DNA of 64,000 bases, taken from positions 404,988 through 468,987 of the forward strand of contig NMRA01000157.1 of the NCBI GenBank assembly GCA_002633005.1, in the 5' to 3' direction. A program made the translations under genes and the position numbers. Below the pieces are notes generated by a model. That model ran no database searches, was not told the origin of the DNA, and was given only the letters and a program-made list of their open reading frames with translations. Position 1 is the stretch's first letter. Every line of letters starts with the position of its first letter. The stretch comes from Phoronis australis. Lineage: Eukaryota; Phoronida; Phoronidae. Shown here in pieces: positions 22,057 to 33,735 of the stretch.

Positions 22057-23718
22057 TAAAGGCGAATGCCACCCGATTTAATTAGTCTTTTTTGACGTCT
22101 TAATCGGTCTATTTCCACATCGCCTCGCATAATCGGTCGACCTTACCTTGCCAAGAGGTGTCGCGTTAACCTGTGAGGAAGGTGAGAAACCACGCGGTTC
22201 ATATGCAGAGTGAATGTCGCTATGTTGCGGTGTATCGTTCCCGCTTGTCCGAACTAAGCAGCCGCGAGGAAAGCGAGTATATCGTTTTTTTTTTTACTTC
22301 CACGAGAGTCCGAAATGCTTAGAAAGTGGCTCATGGTAGTGAAGAATGAAATGTACGCTGTAAATAGCAAGTATGAGGCCGTGAAACATTTCCGTGTCTG
22401 TGGCCTGCAGACGACGTCGACAGTGCCTCACGAATGCCGGGTTACCAAATAACTCCATATGTTTCGTTGTCTCAGCTTGTTCACGGCGCCTCTCTAGTAT
22501 TTCTTCATCCCTGTATTCCTGTTCGAATTGATAGCATGTAAAACTTAACGATCCACCTGCGAAGTCGGGATTGATGAGCCGTTCTAGCTCGCCGTCCTAA
22601 GTCGGGATTGCGAGTTGCCGTGTTGGCGTTTATTACTGAGCGTTCTGTTTCAAAATGAATTATTCTCACCCTAACCAATACTTATATCAAACTAAAACAA
22701 AGCCTGTCTCATTAGATGCAATTTTTAATGCCTTTGGAGTGTTTGTGAGTGCACGAAATGATTTCAGAAGCCAGCAATGAATAAATCGCTGCGTTACCGG
22801 CTTTAGGTGCAATCAAACTAATTGACGGGACATCGCGAGGCCGTGTGAGCTCATGCTAATTTAGTGTTTGCTGGCAGAAACTGTTGTGAAACAACTCGAT
22901 TTCCACCCCACGACCAGGTGTTAGGGGAAATTTTATTTACATTTACATTACTCAAATAATGATAGTCTATGTACAACTTCTGCCCTGACGGTGCAGTGTC
23001 CAAAGCGGAACTGAATTCGTGGCCCCCGACGAGTAAGTAGATTTGCAGTTTCGTGGCTAATTCACCAACATAATCACCTGCACATTACTTTGGCTCACTA
23101 CTATATTTTCTTGACTGGAAGTTTAGTTTCCACTGAACTTTGGCTGGTTTGTTCGTGATGTCTGATCAGTTTCCGAGCCACTGGCCGGCCAGGGATAACG
23201 AGTCAATCCGGCCGGCCGCAACGGGCCTGATCGGGCTCCGAGCCACTGGCCAGGATAAAAAGCGTTTTGTGTTAAGAACTCAGAAAATCACAAGTCTAAA
23301 CAACACAGATCTAGGTTCTTCTGTCTGAATCTCACGGAAAATACTTTGAAATTATCTCCAAACACACCCCAAACTCCTGCTATGGACCTTATCTTGGCCT
23401 GCCGAACTTTGTAGGCTACGGTGTATCCAAATACCAATAAATCTGTACGAACTCGGTGTATTTTCAAGGGTTTTACATCGAAGTTTGATGATTTATTGGT
23501 GCTAAACGATGATTCCAAGCGATAAGCTGACACCAGTAACCCGTGTTGTGAACTGCTGAACAGAATGCGTGTGAAACCGATGACGTAATTGGATAATTTC
23601 AACACCTCCGTCTGCCATCAGGTGTCAGGTAACGCAACTGCACGTGTCGTTATGGAGTAGAACTACTCGATCTAAATTGATACAAATTAGGTTGTTTTTT
23701 GGGTGGCATGCTCCTTTA
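22057..23718 (+). mobile_element. THAP-domain TIR transposon, copy 2 (full length, inside the LINE)
   Basis: 1662 bp with TIRs TAAAGGCGAATGCCACCC at the left and, reverse-complemented, TAAAGGAGCATGCCACCC at the right. It interrupts the LINE coding sequence between the RT and the C-terminal finger. The first 400 bp hold a THAP relic: ATGTTGCGGTGTATCGTTCC encodes LRCIVPACPN, later SPKCLRKW and VKNEMYAVNSKYEAVKHF with a frameshift. The remaining 1.2 kb shows no transposase. The flanking 8-mers do not match, either from mutation or a small flank deletion. Because it sits in a LINE that sits in another copy of the same family, it moved more recently than the shell. Confidence 0.85.
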
Positions 23719-26700
23719 ACACTTTTAAATTTACTTTGAAATAGACTTTTTTGAAACCTTCTTAGAATAGAAACAACACCATTATATTCTACAAAGTTGG
23801 TTTTCACATCGAACCTATTTTTCATATTGTTTAGACTAACAAAATCACCATCAGAGGTATACATATCTCTAATAAATCTCAAGCCTTTTACAAACCAAGG
23901 CTTATAAAAAACACCTGTGCCTCCGATCGCCAAGTTACTATTAAACCACAAAGGTTGGTTCAAAAAGTCCTCTTTACTTGCAACAATTATTTTCTTGTAG
24001 AAAGATAACATACTTTCAAATACGTCGCGCCAGTAGGAATTACCAATTAGAGTTAACTTCGACTTAATAAAGTCATCTCCAAATGAAGCAAAATTCTTTA
24101 AGAACGGGTAGAGTGCGTACAGTAATTCACCACTTTTAGACGCAGGGCTTTCCAGATATCTACGGGCCATAGCGAGTTTTAAAGCTTTGCTGAAAGTATG
24201 CATATTAACCATTTGAATTCCCCCTCGATCAAGTCCTAAACAGGCCGTAGTTCGTTTAATTTTATCATTACGGGCCTGCCATACAAATCTAAAAAATGTC
24301 GTATTCAATTCACCCAAGACTTTCACTGATGGATTTGGTAAACTTGACAACAAAAAATTAAGTTTAGAAATAGCTAATGTTTTAATTACCGTTACTCTAC
24401 CAAACGGCGTTAAATTTCGTCGACTCCAACTTTTTAGTAAAGACTTGATCTCAGTTATTCTTGCAGTGAAGTTCTTATGCGTCATACTATCCAATTGAGT
24501 GTCGAAATCCACCCCCAAAAATCTAAAAGATTTTTTTGTCCAAGACAAAATTTCTTTTGTAGGAATCACGTCATCACTACCAGTTTTACTTCCAAACCAT
24601 ATGGCTTTTGTTTTATCCACATTCACTTGGAGACCGGAGACACTAGCAAACAAATGTAGTACATTCAGTGTGGTAGTCAATGACAAATTCGACCCATCCA
24701 ACGTAATTGATGTGTCGTCCGCATATTGCGAAATCAAATATTCCTTATTCCCAGCAACTACACCAGCAATATTTTTATTATTCTTGATTAAATACGCCAA
24801 AATCTCCGCGCACAATATAAAAATGTAGGGAGACAATGGGTCACCTTGTCTGCAGCCACGTGAAATATTGAACCAAGAAGATGGGTGACCATTTACGACA
24901 ACACAGGACTTAATATTACTGTAAAAGACTTTCACCCACCTTCTGATCGACCAACCAAAATTAAGGAAAGATAAAGTTTTTTGAATAAAATTCCACGACA
25001 ATGAATCAAATGCTTTCTCAAAATCAATCAGTAAAAGCAATCCAGGTTTGTTAGCTGCCTGGGCATAAAACATTAAATCATATAGCACTCGGATATTTTC
25101 GTTCATATTTCTTCCAGAAACGAAACCTGTCTGGTCCTTACTGATTACTTTTCCCAAAACGGATTTTAACCGTTCAGCTACTGCCGAAGAAGCCAATTTA
25201 TATGTCACATTGAGCAAGGATATGGGTCTCCAGTTTTTCAAATAATGTTTACTTTTATCTGCTCCCTTAGGGATGCAGGTGATCACTCCCTCTTTCTGTG
25301 TTGAGGATAACTGGCCAACAGCAAAACCTGTATTAAGTGAGCGAACAACGAAATGTCCAATGTCAGCCCAAAAAAATTTTAAAAATTCCACTGAAAAACC
25401 ATCAGAGCCTGGGCTTTTGTTGTTTTTCATTTTTTTCAAGCATTGTGTGACTTCTTCATATGTAAGAAGACCTTCTAATTTTTCTTTTTCCGTCTCATTC
25501 AGCTTGGAGACACAAACATTATCAAGAAGAGTTTTTAAAGATGTATTGTTAGTCTGTCTATATTTGTATAGATTTTCATAAAAAGTTTTGGTTTCCTGAA
25601 TAACCTCTTCTTCACTATTGGTTTTAGTATTGTCAGATTTCCACAAAAAAGGCATAAACTTACTTGTGTAATGCCTATTTTCCAAGTGAAGAAAATATTT
25701 GGAAGGCTTTTCACCTTCTTCAATCCATCTTGCTCTCGACCTAGTCATAAGACCTCTTAACTTATTTTGCCTTAGCTCGGCAAGTAAATTATTTTTTTGT
25801 TCCAGTAGTTCCCTGTCAAGGTTTAGACTTCTTTCCAACAAGCTTATTTCTTTGATAAGTTGCTGTTCAACTCTATCACTTTTTCTTTTTAAGTAAGTAG
25901 CAAAGGAAATTGTTTTGCCGCGAATCTCCATCAACAACGTTTCAAGAAAAAGTTGATCATTTATAGACAATTGTAAATCTGAATTACTTGTACTATCAAC
26001 AGTCTGAATGTCATCAGTCATATACTGTTGTTTAACTAATTTAATAGTATTCTTGACTGCAGCAATATACTCAGAGTTCTTTAGGAGAGAATTATTAAAC
26101 TTCCAAAATGATTTTCTCCTCCTGGAAACATCACTTTTAAAAAAAACCGTTACCATTGAATGATCGGAACGGTAACCGAATTCTATTATGGAGTCGTCAA
26201 TATCAGCTAAAAGGTTTTCAGAAATTAGAAAAAAATCTAGTCTGGATCGTTTACTTCCAGCTCTCCAAGTATATTCTTTACTACTGGGGTTTAGTTCCCG
26301 CCACACATCAACAATAGACAATTCTGTACAAATCTCCATCAACTTAATCCGTGACTTCGGGTTATTAACCTGTCGATAATTAAGCGTGTCCTTAGACTGA
26401 TCGAGAGCAAGATTAAAATCACCTGCCCAAATAACAGAGTAATTTCCTATATCTTGAATATCTTGTTTTATTCTTTCAAAAAATGACGGCGAGTCCCTTT
26501 TTGGACAGTACGTATTAACGTAATTCTGGTCTCATAAATAGTAATATCCAAAATTAATTTATTACCATTGTAGTCTTGCCTAATGTTATGTAATTTATAC
26601 TCAAAAGTGTTCTTAAAGAGAATCGCCACTCCACGGGAGTTTGAGGTATCTGAATTGAAAAAACATTCATATCCCCACATTGATCTAATATTGTTTTCTT

Positions 26701-26860
26701 CTCTCTTAGTAAAGTGTGTGTCCTGTAGGCAATAGATGGAGTATTGTTTTTCTCCTAAATAATTGAGTACATCTTTTCGTTTTTCATGGAGATCCAGCCC
26801 TCTGCAGTTCAATGACGTTACTTTAAGTTCATCTGTCATCATTACAACGGTTATGCACAT
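23719..26860 (-). pseudogene. LINE pol: AP endonuclease plus reverse transcriptase (upstream part)
   Basis: Two frames form one broken ORF2. The first (26860-26468) starts the endonuclease that nicks target DNA: VTSLNCRGLD, then YCLQDTHFTK. A frameshift near 26514 separates it from the second frame, open from about 26510 down. That continues with WAGDFNLALDQ, RSRLDFFLIS and the catalytic YRSDHSMV. The RT follows with KNNKSPGSDGFSVEF, NWRPISLLN, DQTGFVSGRN, LLLIDFEKAFDSLSW, GCRQGDPLSPY and active-site QYADDTSITLDG, then FRFLGVDFD in the thumb. The frame reaches the transposon TIR at 23718, whose bases add an artificial C-terminal tail. It is about 905 codons without a stop, so the LINE is not very old. 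Clade L1/Tx1 is my judgement from motif style. Confidence 0.9.
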
Positions 26861-27261
26861 ATATCAAATGACAATCAAATAATAATGGTACAATCCTGAC
26901 CCATTCACACCACATACACACAAAACAAAACAAAAACAATACAAACACATCCACGAGCACATCATAGATTTCACAGAGTACAACATCGATGTGAAATATG
27001 ATGTAACATAGGATAGAAAACACATGAAAACTGATCCTCATGGTCAGGCTTATTCTCCCAGTATTTTTCATGAGACTATAATAAAAACATTTAGAAACAT
27101 TGCCCACACGGTCTCATACAAAAAACAAGTAGAACGAAATTTAAGGATAACTACATTTCATTAAATTGATTTGGCTCTATAGTATGCGTTTGAGACTTGT
27201 CGGGACGCCCGCACTGAGCAAACAGATCACACACATAAAATAATAAGGTTTCCCGCACTTC

Positions 27262-28093
27262 GTCTTTTTTACCGTCTTAATCAGTCTATATCCACATGAC
27301 TCCTCTAGTACAGTCGACCTCACCTTGCCGAGAGGTGTCGCGTTAACCTGTGAGGAAGGTGAGAAACGATGCAGCGACGTCAGTGGTTCGTCTACAGAGT
27401 GAATGCCACTATATTGCGGTGCATCGTTCCCGCTTGTCCGAACTACGAATCTGCGAACAAAGCGAGTATATCGTTTTTTCGACTTCCTGGAGAGCCCGAA
27501 ATGCATCGGAAGTGGCTCGCAGTAGTGAAAAATGAAAGATAGGCTGTTAATAGCAACTATGAGGCCACGAAACATCTCCGTGTCTGTGGCCGGCATTTCA
27601 TTGACAGTGATTTCTCTGACAAATTCCAGCTTACCAAAGAACTATCCATACGTTCCGTTGCCTGTATACTGATGTTCATGGTGCCCCTCTAGTATTCCGG
27701 TCCGAACTGATAGCCTGTGAAACCTAACGATCCGACCAGTGAAGTCTTCGTTGCCTGAGCTCTTGACTAAGTCGGGATAGGCACGGGGCGAGTTGCCGTG
27801 AGTTGCCGTTTATTAGGAGACATTTATTATTCTGTGTTCTGTTTCAAAATGAATTGTTCTCATCCTAACCAATGCTTATATGAAACTGAAACACTGAAAC
27901 AAAGTCCGTCTCATTAGATACAATTTGTAATGCCTTGGAGTGCTCGTTAGTGCTAATGGTTAGAGAAGCCAGCAATGAATAAACCACTGCATTACCGGCT
28001 TTTGATGCCGGCAACAACGGTATTTGACCGGGCACTGAGGCCGAGTGAGTGTATGCTAATTCAGTGTTTGCAGACAGAAAGCTGTTGTGAAAC
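27262..28093 (+). mobile_element. Shell transposon copy 3, left body segment
   Basis: Starting with gtcttttttaccgtcttaat this continues the left end at 21264-21300 and aligns through to gttgtgaaac at 28093, the point where the second THAP element inserted. It contains the best-preserved THAP domain of the family, listed separately. Confidence 0.8.
27399..27640 (+). pseudogene. THAP domain of the shell transposon (one internal stop)
   Basis: A single frame reads ILRCIVPACPNYESANKASI, then SFFRLPGEPEMHRKWLAVVK, an internal TAG, NSNYEATKHLRVCGRHFIDS and DFSDKFQLTK. The THAP signature is complete: C-x4-C at the start, the F-x-x-x-P and Trp of the core, and C-x2-H in VCGRHF. THAP fingers bind specific DNA, and in P-type transposases they recognise the transposon's own ends. 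The stop at about 27529 and the missing catalytic region show this copy is inactive. The opposite-strand frame over the same bases is a shadow. Confidence 0.8.
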
Positions 28094-28195
28094 AATGGGG
28101 CTATTCGAAGAATTCTCCTCGCGGTGTCGCTGCTGTATTAGTGGTGATTGAATTGCGCATGCGTGGCTGTCTGCATGTAAACAACTGGTAAAAGA

Positions 28196-29152
28196 TGGAA
28201 TTGTTATCAAAATACGTCGCTAAGCCTTATTACTGCTAATTTCCTTGGTGCAAGTCTTCGACAGGTGGCCACAAATTCCCAAAAGACCTTAAGTTACTAT
28301 ATTTGTGGACAATTGCGGTCAAAAGGGTCAACTAACTGACAAAAAGTGTGTGGATACTGAAGCCCCGTGTGTGCTCTATGACTATGCAGTTCCATTCGGA
28401 GACTACACAACATTACTTGGTAAGTTTTTAGCAATCAGTTTCTATCAACATCGTTCGGTGATGTTATCCCCACCAGTTACCCCATTGAATAACAGGTTTA
28501 TTGAGTGGAACTAAGTGTTTCTTTTAGGAAACTCACCCGATGCCGGGTAGGCTAGCAGCACATATTCATATTGTCCTGAGTGGGAGTGCTCCCAAAATAA
28601 GAGGTGTATGGTACGTGATGCACATAAGTCAAGGGTGACTTTTTCGCAGCAGTTTCTCTTCAAAACTATGCTGTTTCCAATAAAATTCTCTAGATGAGTA
28701 AGTTTCCTTATTTTATCGCGGACCCTACCCCAGGACTACTAGATCAGTTATCTAATTAACATGAATAAGCCTAATTCAGTAAATGTCGTAACATTGCACT
28801 GGAAAAAAATTGACGCCTAGAATGAATTTTACTTGTTGAGATCAGAAGCACATTTTAAGTGTCATGAAAAGTACACATTGTTAAATAACTTTTAGCCTGT
28901 TTCAAATATTTTAATTCAAATATTAAATAAGACTTGGGTACAAAGGTTATTTGTTTCTACACATAAACATGAAGATGAAACGTCAAGTATGTTCTGCCTT
29001 ACAAAAGTAGTTTTGCCTTGTCTTTTCTTTTACAATTTGCTAATATTTCTCTGACTATTCTGTTACAGGTGAGAGAAAACAACTGAAAGCAACTGCCCGA
29101 CCATCTATTTTACCTTTGGACAAAGTGAAGAGCAATCCTTCAGCAATAACCT
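28196..29152 (+). pseudogene. THAP-domain gene of the second element, two exons
   Basis: Exon 1 (about 28196-28419) opens ATGGAATTG and reads YYC, stop, FPWCKSSTGGHKFPKDLKLL, YLWTIAVKRVN, stop, then RVCSMTMQFHSE. That is THAP spacing: C-x4-C, FP, W, then C with a displaced His. One missing base after HSE shifts the frame to DYTTLLG. The donor G|gtaagttt at 28419/28420 and acceptor ctgttacag at 29068 define a 649-bp intron. Exon 2 (29069-29152) keeps frame with ERKQLKATARPSILPLDK and a stop, matching the AVPSIF-like block that follows THAP fingers. Two stops and one frameshift make it non-functional. The protein would have bound DNA; whether it was a transposase N-terminus or a short repressor cannot be told. 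Confidence 0.65.
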
Positions 29153-31535
29153 GAGAGAATTGAACGTACTTCAGAAATTCAGCACTTGATATGCCTGATT
29201 ATGGACTCCGTCGCAATGTTGTTTCTTTCTGTGGTTTTTCAGTTTGCCATTTGTTTTTAAATACACTGATAATTTTTTATTCTCGAATCTTGTGCATAGC
29301 AGATTCTTATCCAGCTAACTACAATTGAAAACATACAATAAGACAATCGATGCAGTCACTGAATGTCATTTCCCCATAATGTGTACCAAATTTTTTACCA
29401 TTAGTATAAAGCCTTTCTTCTGAAAGGAAAATTTAATGTCACTCAGCTTTTGGCTTTCATTTCACTGGGATCTAGTTTCAATGACCTATAGAAGCGCTTG
29501 TAAAAAAGGTCCAGTTCCGACACGTGACTTTCTTTCATGTAACCTCATTCAGCCTCAATAACATCCACAATTAGACCCTTGAAGGTAAACACAGCAGCAT
29601 ATCACTTGAATCGTTTTGAGCCCAAAATCAGACCCTGAACTAGACCAGAGTGTCACTAGGTCTTCTTTAGCTTCAGTCCCTCATGTTTCTTCCAGGAAAG
29701 GAAATAAGCTATTGTCCACACATGACTCATTGCCTATGAAAGGGCATCCTCACCAACAAGGCTTACTTGTGTATCAGTCAGATATAGTTCCTCTGAATAC
29801 ACAGACAGTCCACTAGCACATTGTCTTATGGTAACTTAGTACTGCGATTCACAGTTCTCCAGGGCCACTGACTTGTACATTGTGCCGTGCAACACTGCTG
29901 GTGTGTGGAAGTGCTGTGGGAAGAGAACGGAGTAACAAAGCTTGTTTATGATACAGCTTGAATTGGCCTTAAAATTTCACTGAACCTGGAACAAATATTG
30001 AAATATGAATAATTAAGTACTCCAGATTGGGTCAAAAATGTTATCCCTGTTTTTCAAAAATATATGGTGACTGCTCTACAGTTTCACATAAAATTAAATA
30101 ATTATTATTTTCAGAAACCAAGGGTGTATATAATAAGTATTGCATAAAACTGTGTCTTTATTTTTTATTCTTAGCCATAACAATTTTTAAACGCATCACT
30201 TGCCTGCAAAATATGCAAGTTTTTTGAGACAACTTCAAACCTTTGTTACCCATTTTCAAGCCTTTTTAATTTTAAACTCCGATTACAGTTTCATGGGTCT
30301 GTCAAGCATACTTCTAGTCTAAGGTTGAGTGAACCGACTTGGGTCATTTAAAAATGATGGATAATCTTCCTGTTGTTTAAAAGTAATTACAGATCGTAAC
30401 GCACCATCAAAAATGCAATTTTCACAAAAATGGCAGTCATTTGAATTTATAACGAGTTGCAACATTTCAAGGCATGAGTTATGACTATTCAGTCACTGTG
30501 AATTGAGAAAATGTAATATGTTTTCATGGGTTTACAATTGATACAAGTAGCAAAACGTTTTCATGAAATCAACTTGAAGGGACTTCATGAAGGTTAAGAA
30601 TTACCTCACCATGCTATTTTCCCCAAATATGTATTACCTGTTATTTCCACACATTCACTTGTACCAAATATTACAACCCCAACCCCGCATGCCTATCCCC
30701 GCTAAAGACCTGAATAAGTAAACTAACAAAATGACTTACATACCTTTCTTTAAAAATAGCTGTTCCTTTTCAAAGGCTTTTTTCGTTGTCTCCAATATTG
30801 AAAGTAGGCTTTGACTACCGATGTGCACTGGATGGGAAGATCTTGTTGGTTAGCTGCAGTCAAATGATAAAAACCAATTTTTGTCTATTCAGGGAGGGTG
30901 CAGAAGCGATGCATATCTCCTCTGCACGGTACAAGCCCTCAAACCTAAAAACCAAAGGTTACGTGAAAACAGACATGATAGATTTCTCCATTTCAACGTG
31001 TAATAGATTTCCAGAAGACATATGATAGGGAGTACACAAATAGTCTAATGCAATGGATATTTGTCATGTACCCTTTGCCATTGGGGTTGGATTGTAATAT
31101 TAACTCATTAACCTGTATCGAGTTGACCGCATAAACATTCAGCATTGATTGGTGTAACTGTCACTGATAAACTGTTAGAAATCATTCCAAATAATAATAA
31201 TGCTTTGATGTACGCTACGTCAATTATCGTGTCACATATCACAACAAACAAAGATTAACCTGACTGGCGATTGCCGCGAAGTCGACATCGACGAGTACCT
31301 CAGTTAACAGGCATCCGTAGAATAATCATGGAATAATCGTTAAAATAATCACAAACCTTACCTTTGTATAAGGTCTTGCTTACTTCCTCTCATAGAAGCA
31401 CCCTTTTCACGCAATCTCAGATTCAGTTGGCACGGCTGCAAGCCATTTTACCATGTATTTAAAGGGCTCGCGAAATCTAGGCTGTTAATCTATCACCACT
31501 AGTACACGCGCGCCCTCTAGTTATTGTAGATTTTC
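29153..31535. other. Non-coding body of the second THAP element
   Basis: AT-rich, with ORFs of 79 codons or fewer and no DDE/D transposase motif that I can recognise on either strand. The element as it stands is non-autonomous. Confidence 0.45.
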
Positions 31536-31549
31536 CGAATAGCCCCATT

Positions 31550-31732
31550 ACTTGATTCTATATGCTATGGTTACATGCTAGGGGAATCTTTAATAAAAAT
31601 ACATTATTCAAATCATTGTTACTGTACAACCTTTGCCCCGACGGTCTGGGGAAGGGGAGCCCGACACCGCGGCCCCGACCGCGGCCCCGCCCCAACGACA
31701 AGTAAGTAGATTTTCAGTTTCGTAGCTAAATC
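31550..31732 (+). mobile_element. Shell transposon copy 3, second body segment
   Basis: Aligns with 6820-7000 of copy 1 (ggggaatcttta..., then agtaagtagattt.cagtttcgt). It shows a GC-rich expansion (ccgcggccccgaccgcggccccg) around 31660-31690, and then stops at the next insertion. Confidence 0.7.
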
Positions 31733-33256
31733 ACATACTGTATTCGCCATAATAACCGCCCAGGGCGCTTAAAAAAGTTCGTTTCAGGGGGGGGGGCACT
31801 TATTATAACCCAAGGCCGTTGAAACCCGGTCTCCGAAACAGGTGAAATCGGAAGCTAAGATTCATCATATTTATGCTCTGTGACGTTTCTGTAATCTGTG
31901 AAAGACTTTCTACAAAACCGTGGTGCATTGCTATCAAACTTTTTTGCTAAATTACGATCATTTTACAGAAAATTGTGCAGAAATCCTAGGGCAACAACTC
32001 GCCGACTAGCTGGCTTGTAATCGTCGATATGGCGACTTGAATGCTTGAATAAAAATACAGTTTCGACTCAAGCAAATTACCTGAAATCCTCCTTAAGTTT
32101 TCCAAGCAGCGTCCCTAGGATTTTTAAGTTCCTGTAAAGTCGGGATCACGGCAGGTTTAAGTACAAATCTGTGCTAGTGCATTGTGCCATCTACATGTAT
32201 GATCGGCAACATGAGAAAATGTCTGGACGAACACACATGTTCTTGTCACGTGACGTTTGTTTTGAAGTTGTCTGCGTTTGGGAGTAAGCGAGCGCATGCG
32301 TGTCACCAGAGTTCATTTGCCAGAGTAGATACTGTCTTTGGGCCAGAGCCATGCAATCTAACGAGCTAGATGTGCATTGTATCTAAAGAAATTTGCACAA
32401 GCAGTAGGCCTAAACCAGAGCGTGTTTCATTCAGCACTTGCCGGTCTCATGTGCTAAAAACGTTCGACATTTGTCTCGGTAAGGCCATATTAGTTGCCGT
32501 GTGGCTGGATGCGGCGTACGTGACTATCTGACAGTAATTTTTCAGTGTAAGGGAGTGTGAGCATTCACTGTCAGTGGTCATTTTATCGGATATTTGGCTT
32601 AAAAACACCAATTATGGTTAATCAAACAATTCATCTTAAAAATAACGCAAACATTTTTATAGAATTAGAAACTGTCGGAAATTAGTGCCAATATTCATTT
32701 CTTGCTAATGCTATGCTACCCGTTTCATGAATGGATAGTTCCCGACTAATGTCTTTGACGACAGGTTCATGTATGTAGGGCGCGCTACCTGGCCACGTGC
32801 TTTTAACACTGGCCAAGCTTTTTACTAGTCTACCAATTCGCGGTTTTCACGTGTAGGCTACAAAGAAATTTGGATTCCTGTTGAAAGCAGGAAATATCAA
32901 CAAATCAATCCCGTATACAAGTACACTACTTTTGTTCTGAAAGGCCAGACCATTGGTCCTCGTAATATCAGCAAAACTTTTGTTCGTTTTGAGGCATGGC
33001 GGAAGTTTCAAGTGTATAGTCACGGCTAAATACCGACATAGCGGCGAGGCTCGTGGTCTACAAATTCTGCCCACAATGATTTTTTTCAGGACTGTCAGAT
33101 ATCATTGATAAATTGAAGACGTTCCTGAAGAATTTTAGGACTGCAGGTAAGGCATTTTTCGCACACACACGTTCATGGACTGGGTGCTTATTTTAGCAAA
33201 GTCTGAAAACGCGTGGGGGGGCGCTTATAGGGGCATGGGCTTTTATTACGGCAAAT
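31733..33256 (+). mobile_element. TIR element with TATTCGCC-TAATAA ends, forward copy
   Basis: It begins ctgTATTCGCCATAATAACCGCCC and ends GCTTTTATTACGGCAAATA, imperfect inverted ends. A second copy in opposite orientation lies at 33736-35163. Landmarks shared in reverse order include tttcagactttg, ggactgggtg/cagtccatg, and caacatgagaaaatgtctgg. No transposase is visible, and ORFs of up to 75 codons are not conserved between the copies. The point of entry lies within the shell transposon (tcacata / attatgtgcac). Confidence 0.7.
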
Positions 33257-33580
33257 AATTATGTGCACATTGTTTCTTTGGCTCACTATTTTAGTCTTTT
33301 CGTGACTATAGGTTTAGTTTCCAACTCAAGCTGGTTTATGTTCATGCCAGTCCCAGCGGCCGTCACAGGCCCGATTGGGCTCCGAGCCACTGGCCAGGAT
33401 AACGAGTCAGTCCGGCCGGGACAGCTCTGATTGGGTTCAGAGCCACTGGCCGGGGATAACAAGCGTTTTATTTGTTTAGAACTCAAAAAATCACAAATAT
33501 AACAACCCAGATCTAGGTTCTCCTGTCTGTATTTCACGGAAGAATACTTCGAATTTATCTCCGAACAGACCCCAAACTCC
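33257..33580 (+). mobile_element. Shell transposon copy 3, third body segment
   Basis: Continues the shell from tgtgcacattg to ccaaactcct and matches 23080-23360 of copy 2, including ggctccgagccactggccagg and gatctaggttctcctgtctg. It is interrupted again at about 33580. Confidence 0.7.
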
Positions 33581-33735
33581 TCAGTGCTACGTAGAGAATT
33601 ATATGATAGTTCATACTATAACCACTAGGCGTCTCTGTTGCTAGCTTCCCACTATATTGTCTTCACGACTAAACATTGATATTACAAAGAGGTAGGGATT
33701 ATTACCTTTTCCACGTGTATTTGCTTTATATCCCG

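Larger units (their letters stand above)
21301..27261 (-). mobile_element. L1/Tx1-like LINE inserted in the THAP transposon shell
   Basis: Minus-strand non-LTR retrotransposon flanked by 9-bp direct repeats gtctttttt (21292-21300 and 27262-27270). These repeats also reconnect the two halves of the shell transposon, so both ends are well defined. It carries AP endonuclease, RT and a C-terminal zinc-finger region, and about 400 bp of 5' leader (26861-27261) without an ORF1. Its 3' end abuts the T-run that represents its poly-A tail plus the target duplication. Without the internal transposon (22057-23718) it is about 4.3 kb. Absence of ORF1 could reflect 5' truncation or the family's structure. 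Confidence 0.8.
28094..31549 (+). mobile_element. Second THAP-encoding TIR element (GGGGCTATTCG ends)
   Basis: Inverted ends AATGGGGCTATTCG (28094-28107) and CGAATAGCCCCATT (31536-31549), with a further matching block (TAGTGGTGAT and its complement) about 45 bp in. The element interrupts the shell transposon between gaaac and acttgatt, which are adjacent in uninterrupted copies. It carries a THAP pseudogene with an intron near its left end. The remaining 2.4 kb shows no transposase. Target duplication is at most 2-3 bp or eroded. Family affiliation is not settled: the TIR is unlike that of the shell family. Confidence 0.7.

Noticed and set aside
22049-23726. An 8-bp target duplication around THAP transposon copy 2
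   Set aside because: The flanking 8-mers gtagacat and acactttt do not match in any register I tried. The insertion is instead supported by the interrupted LINE frame.
26829-27107. 92-codon hydrophobic minus-strand ORF upstream of the LINE endonuclease, a possible membrane protein
   Set aside because: It lies in the LINE 5' leader, is AT-driven (Phe/Leu/Val/Cys-rich) and overlaps the endonuclease start in another frame. No LINE ORF1 features.
27177-27596. 139-codon minus-strand ORF
   Set aside because: It is the antisense of the THAP domain at 27399-27640 plus the LINE 5' edge.
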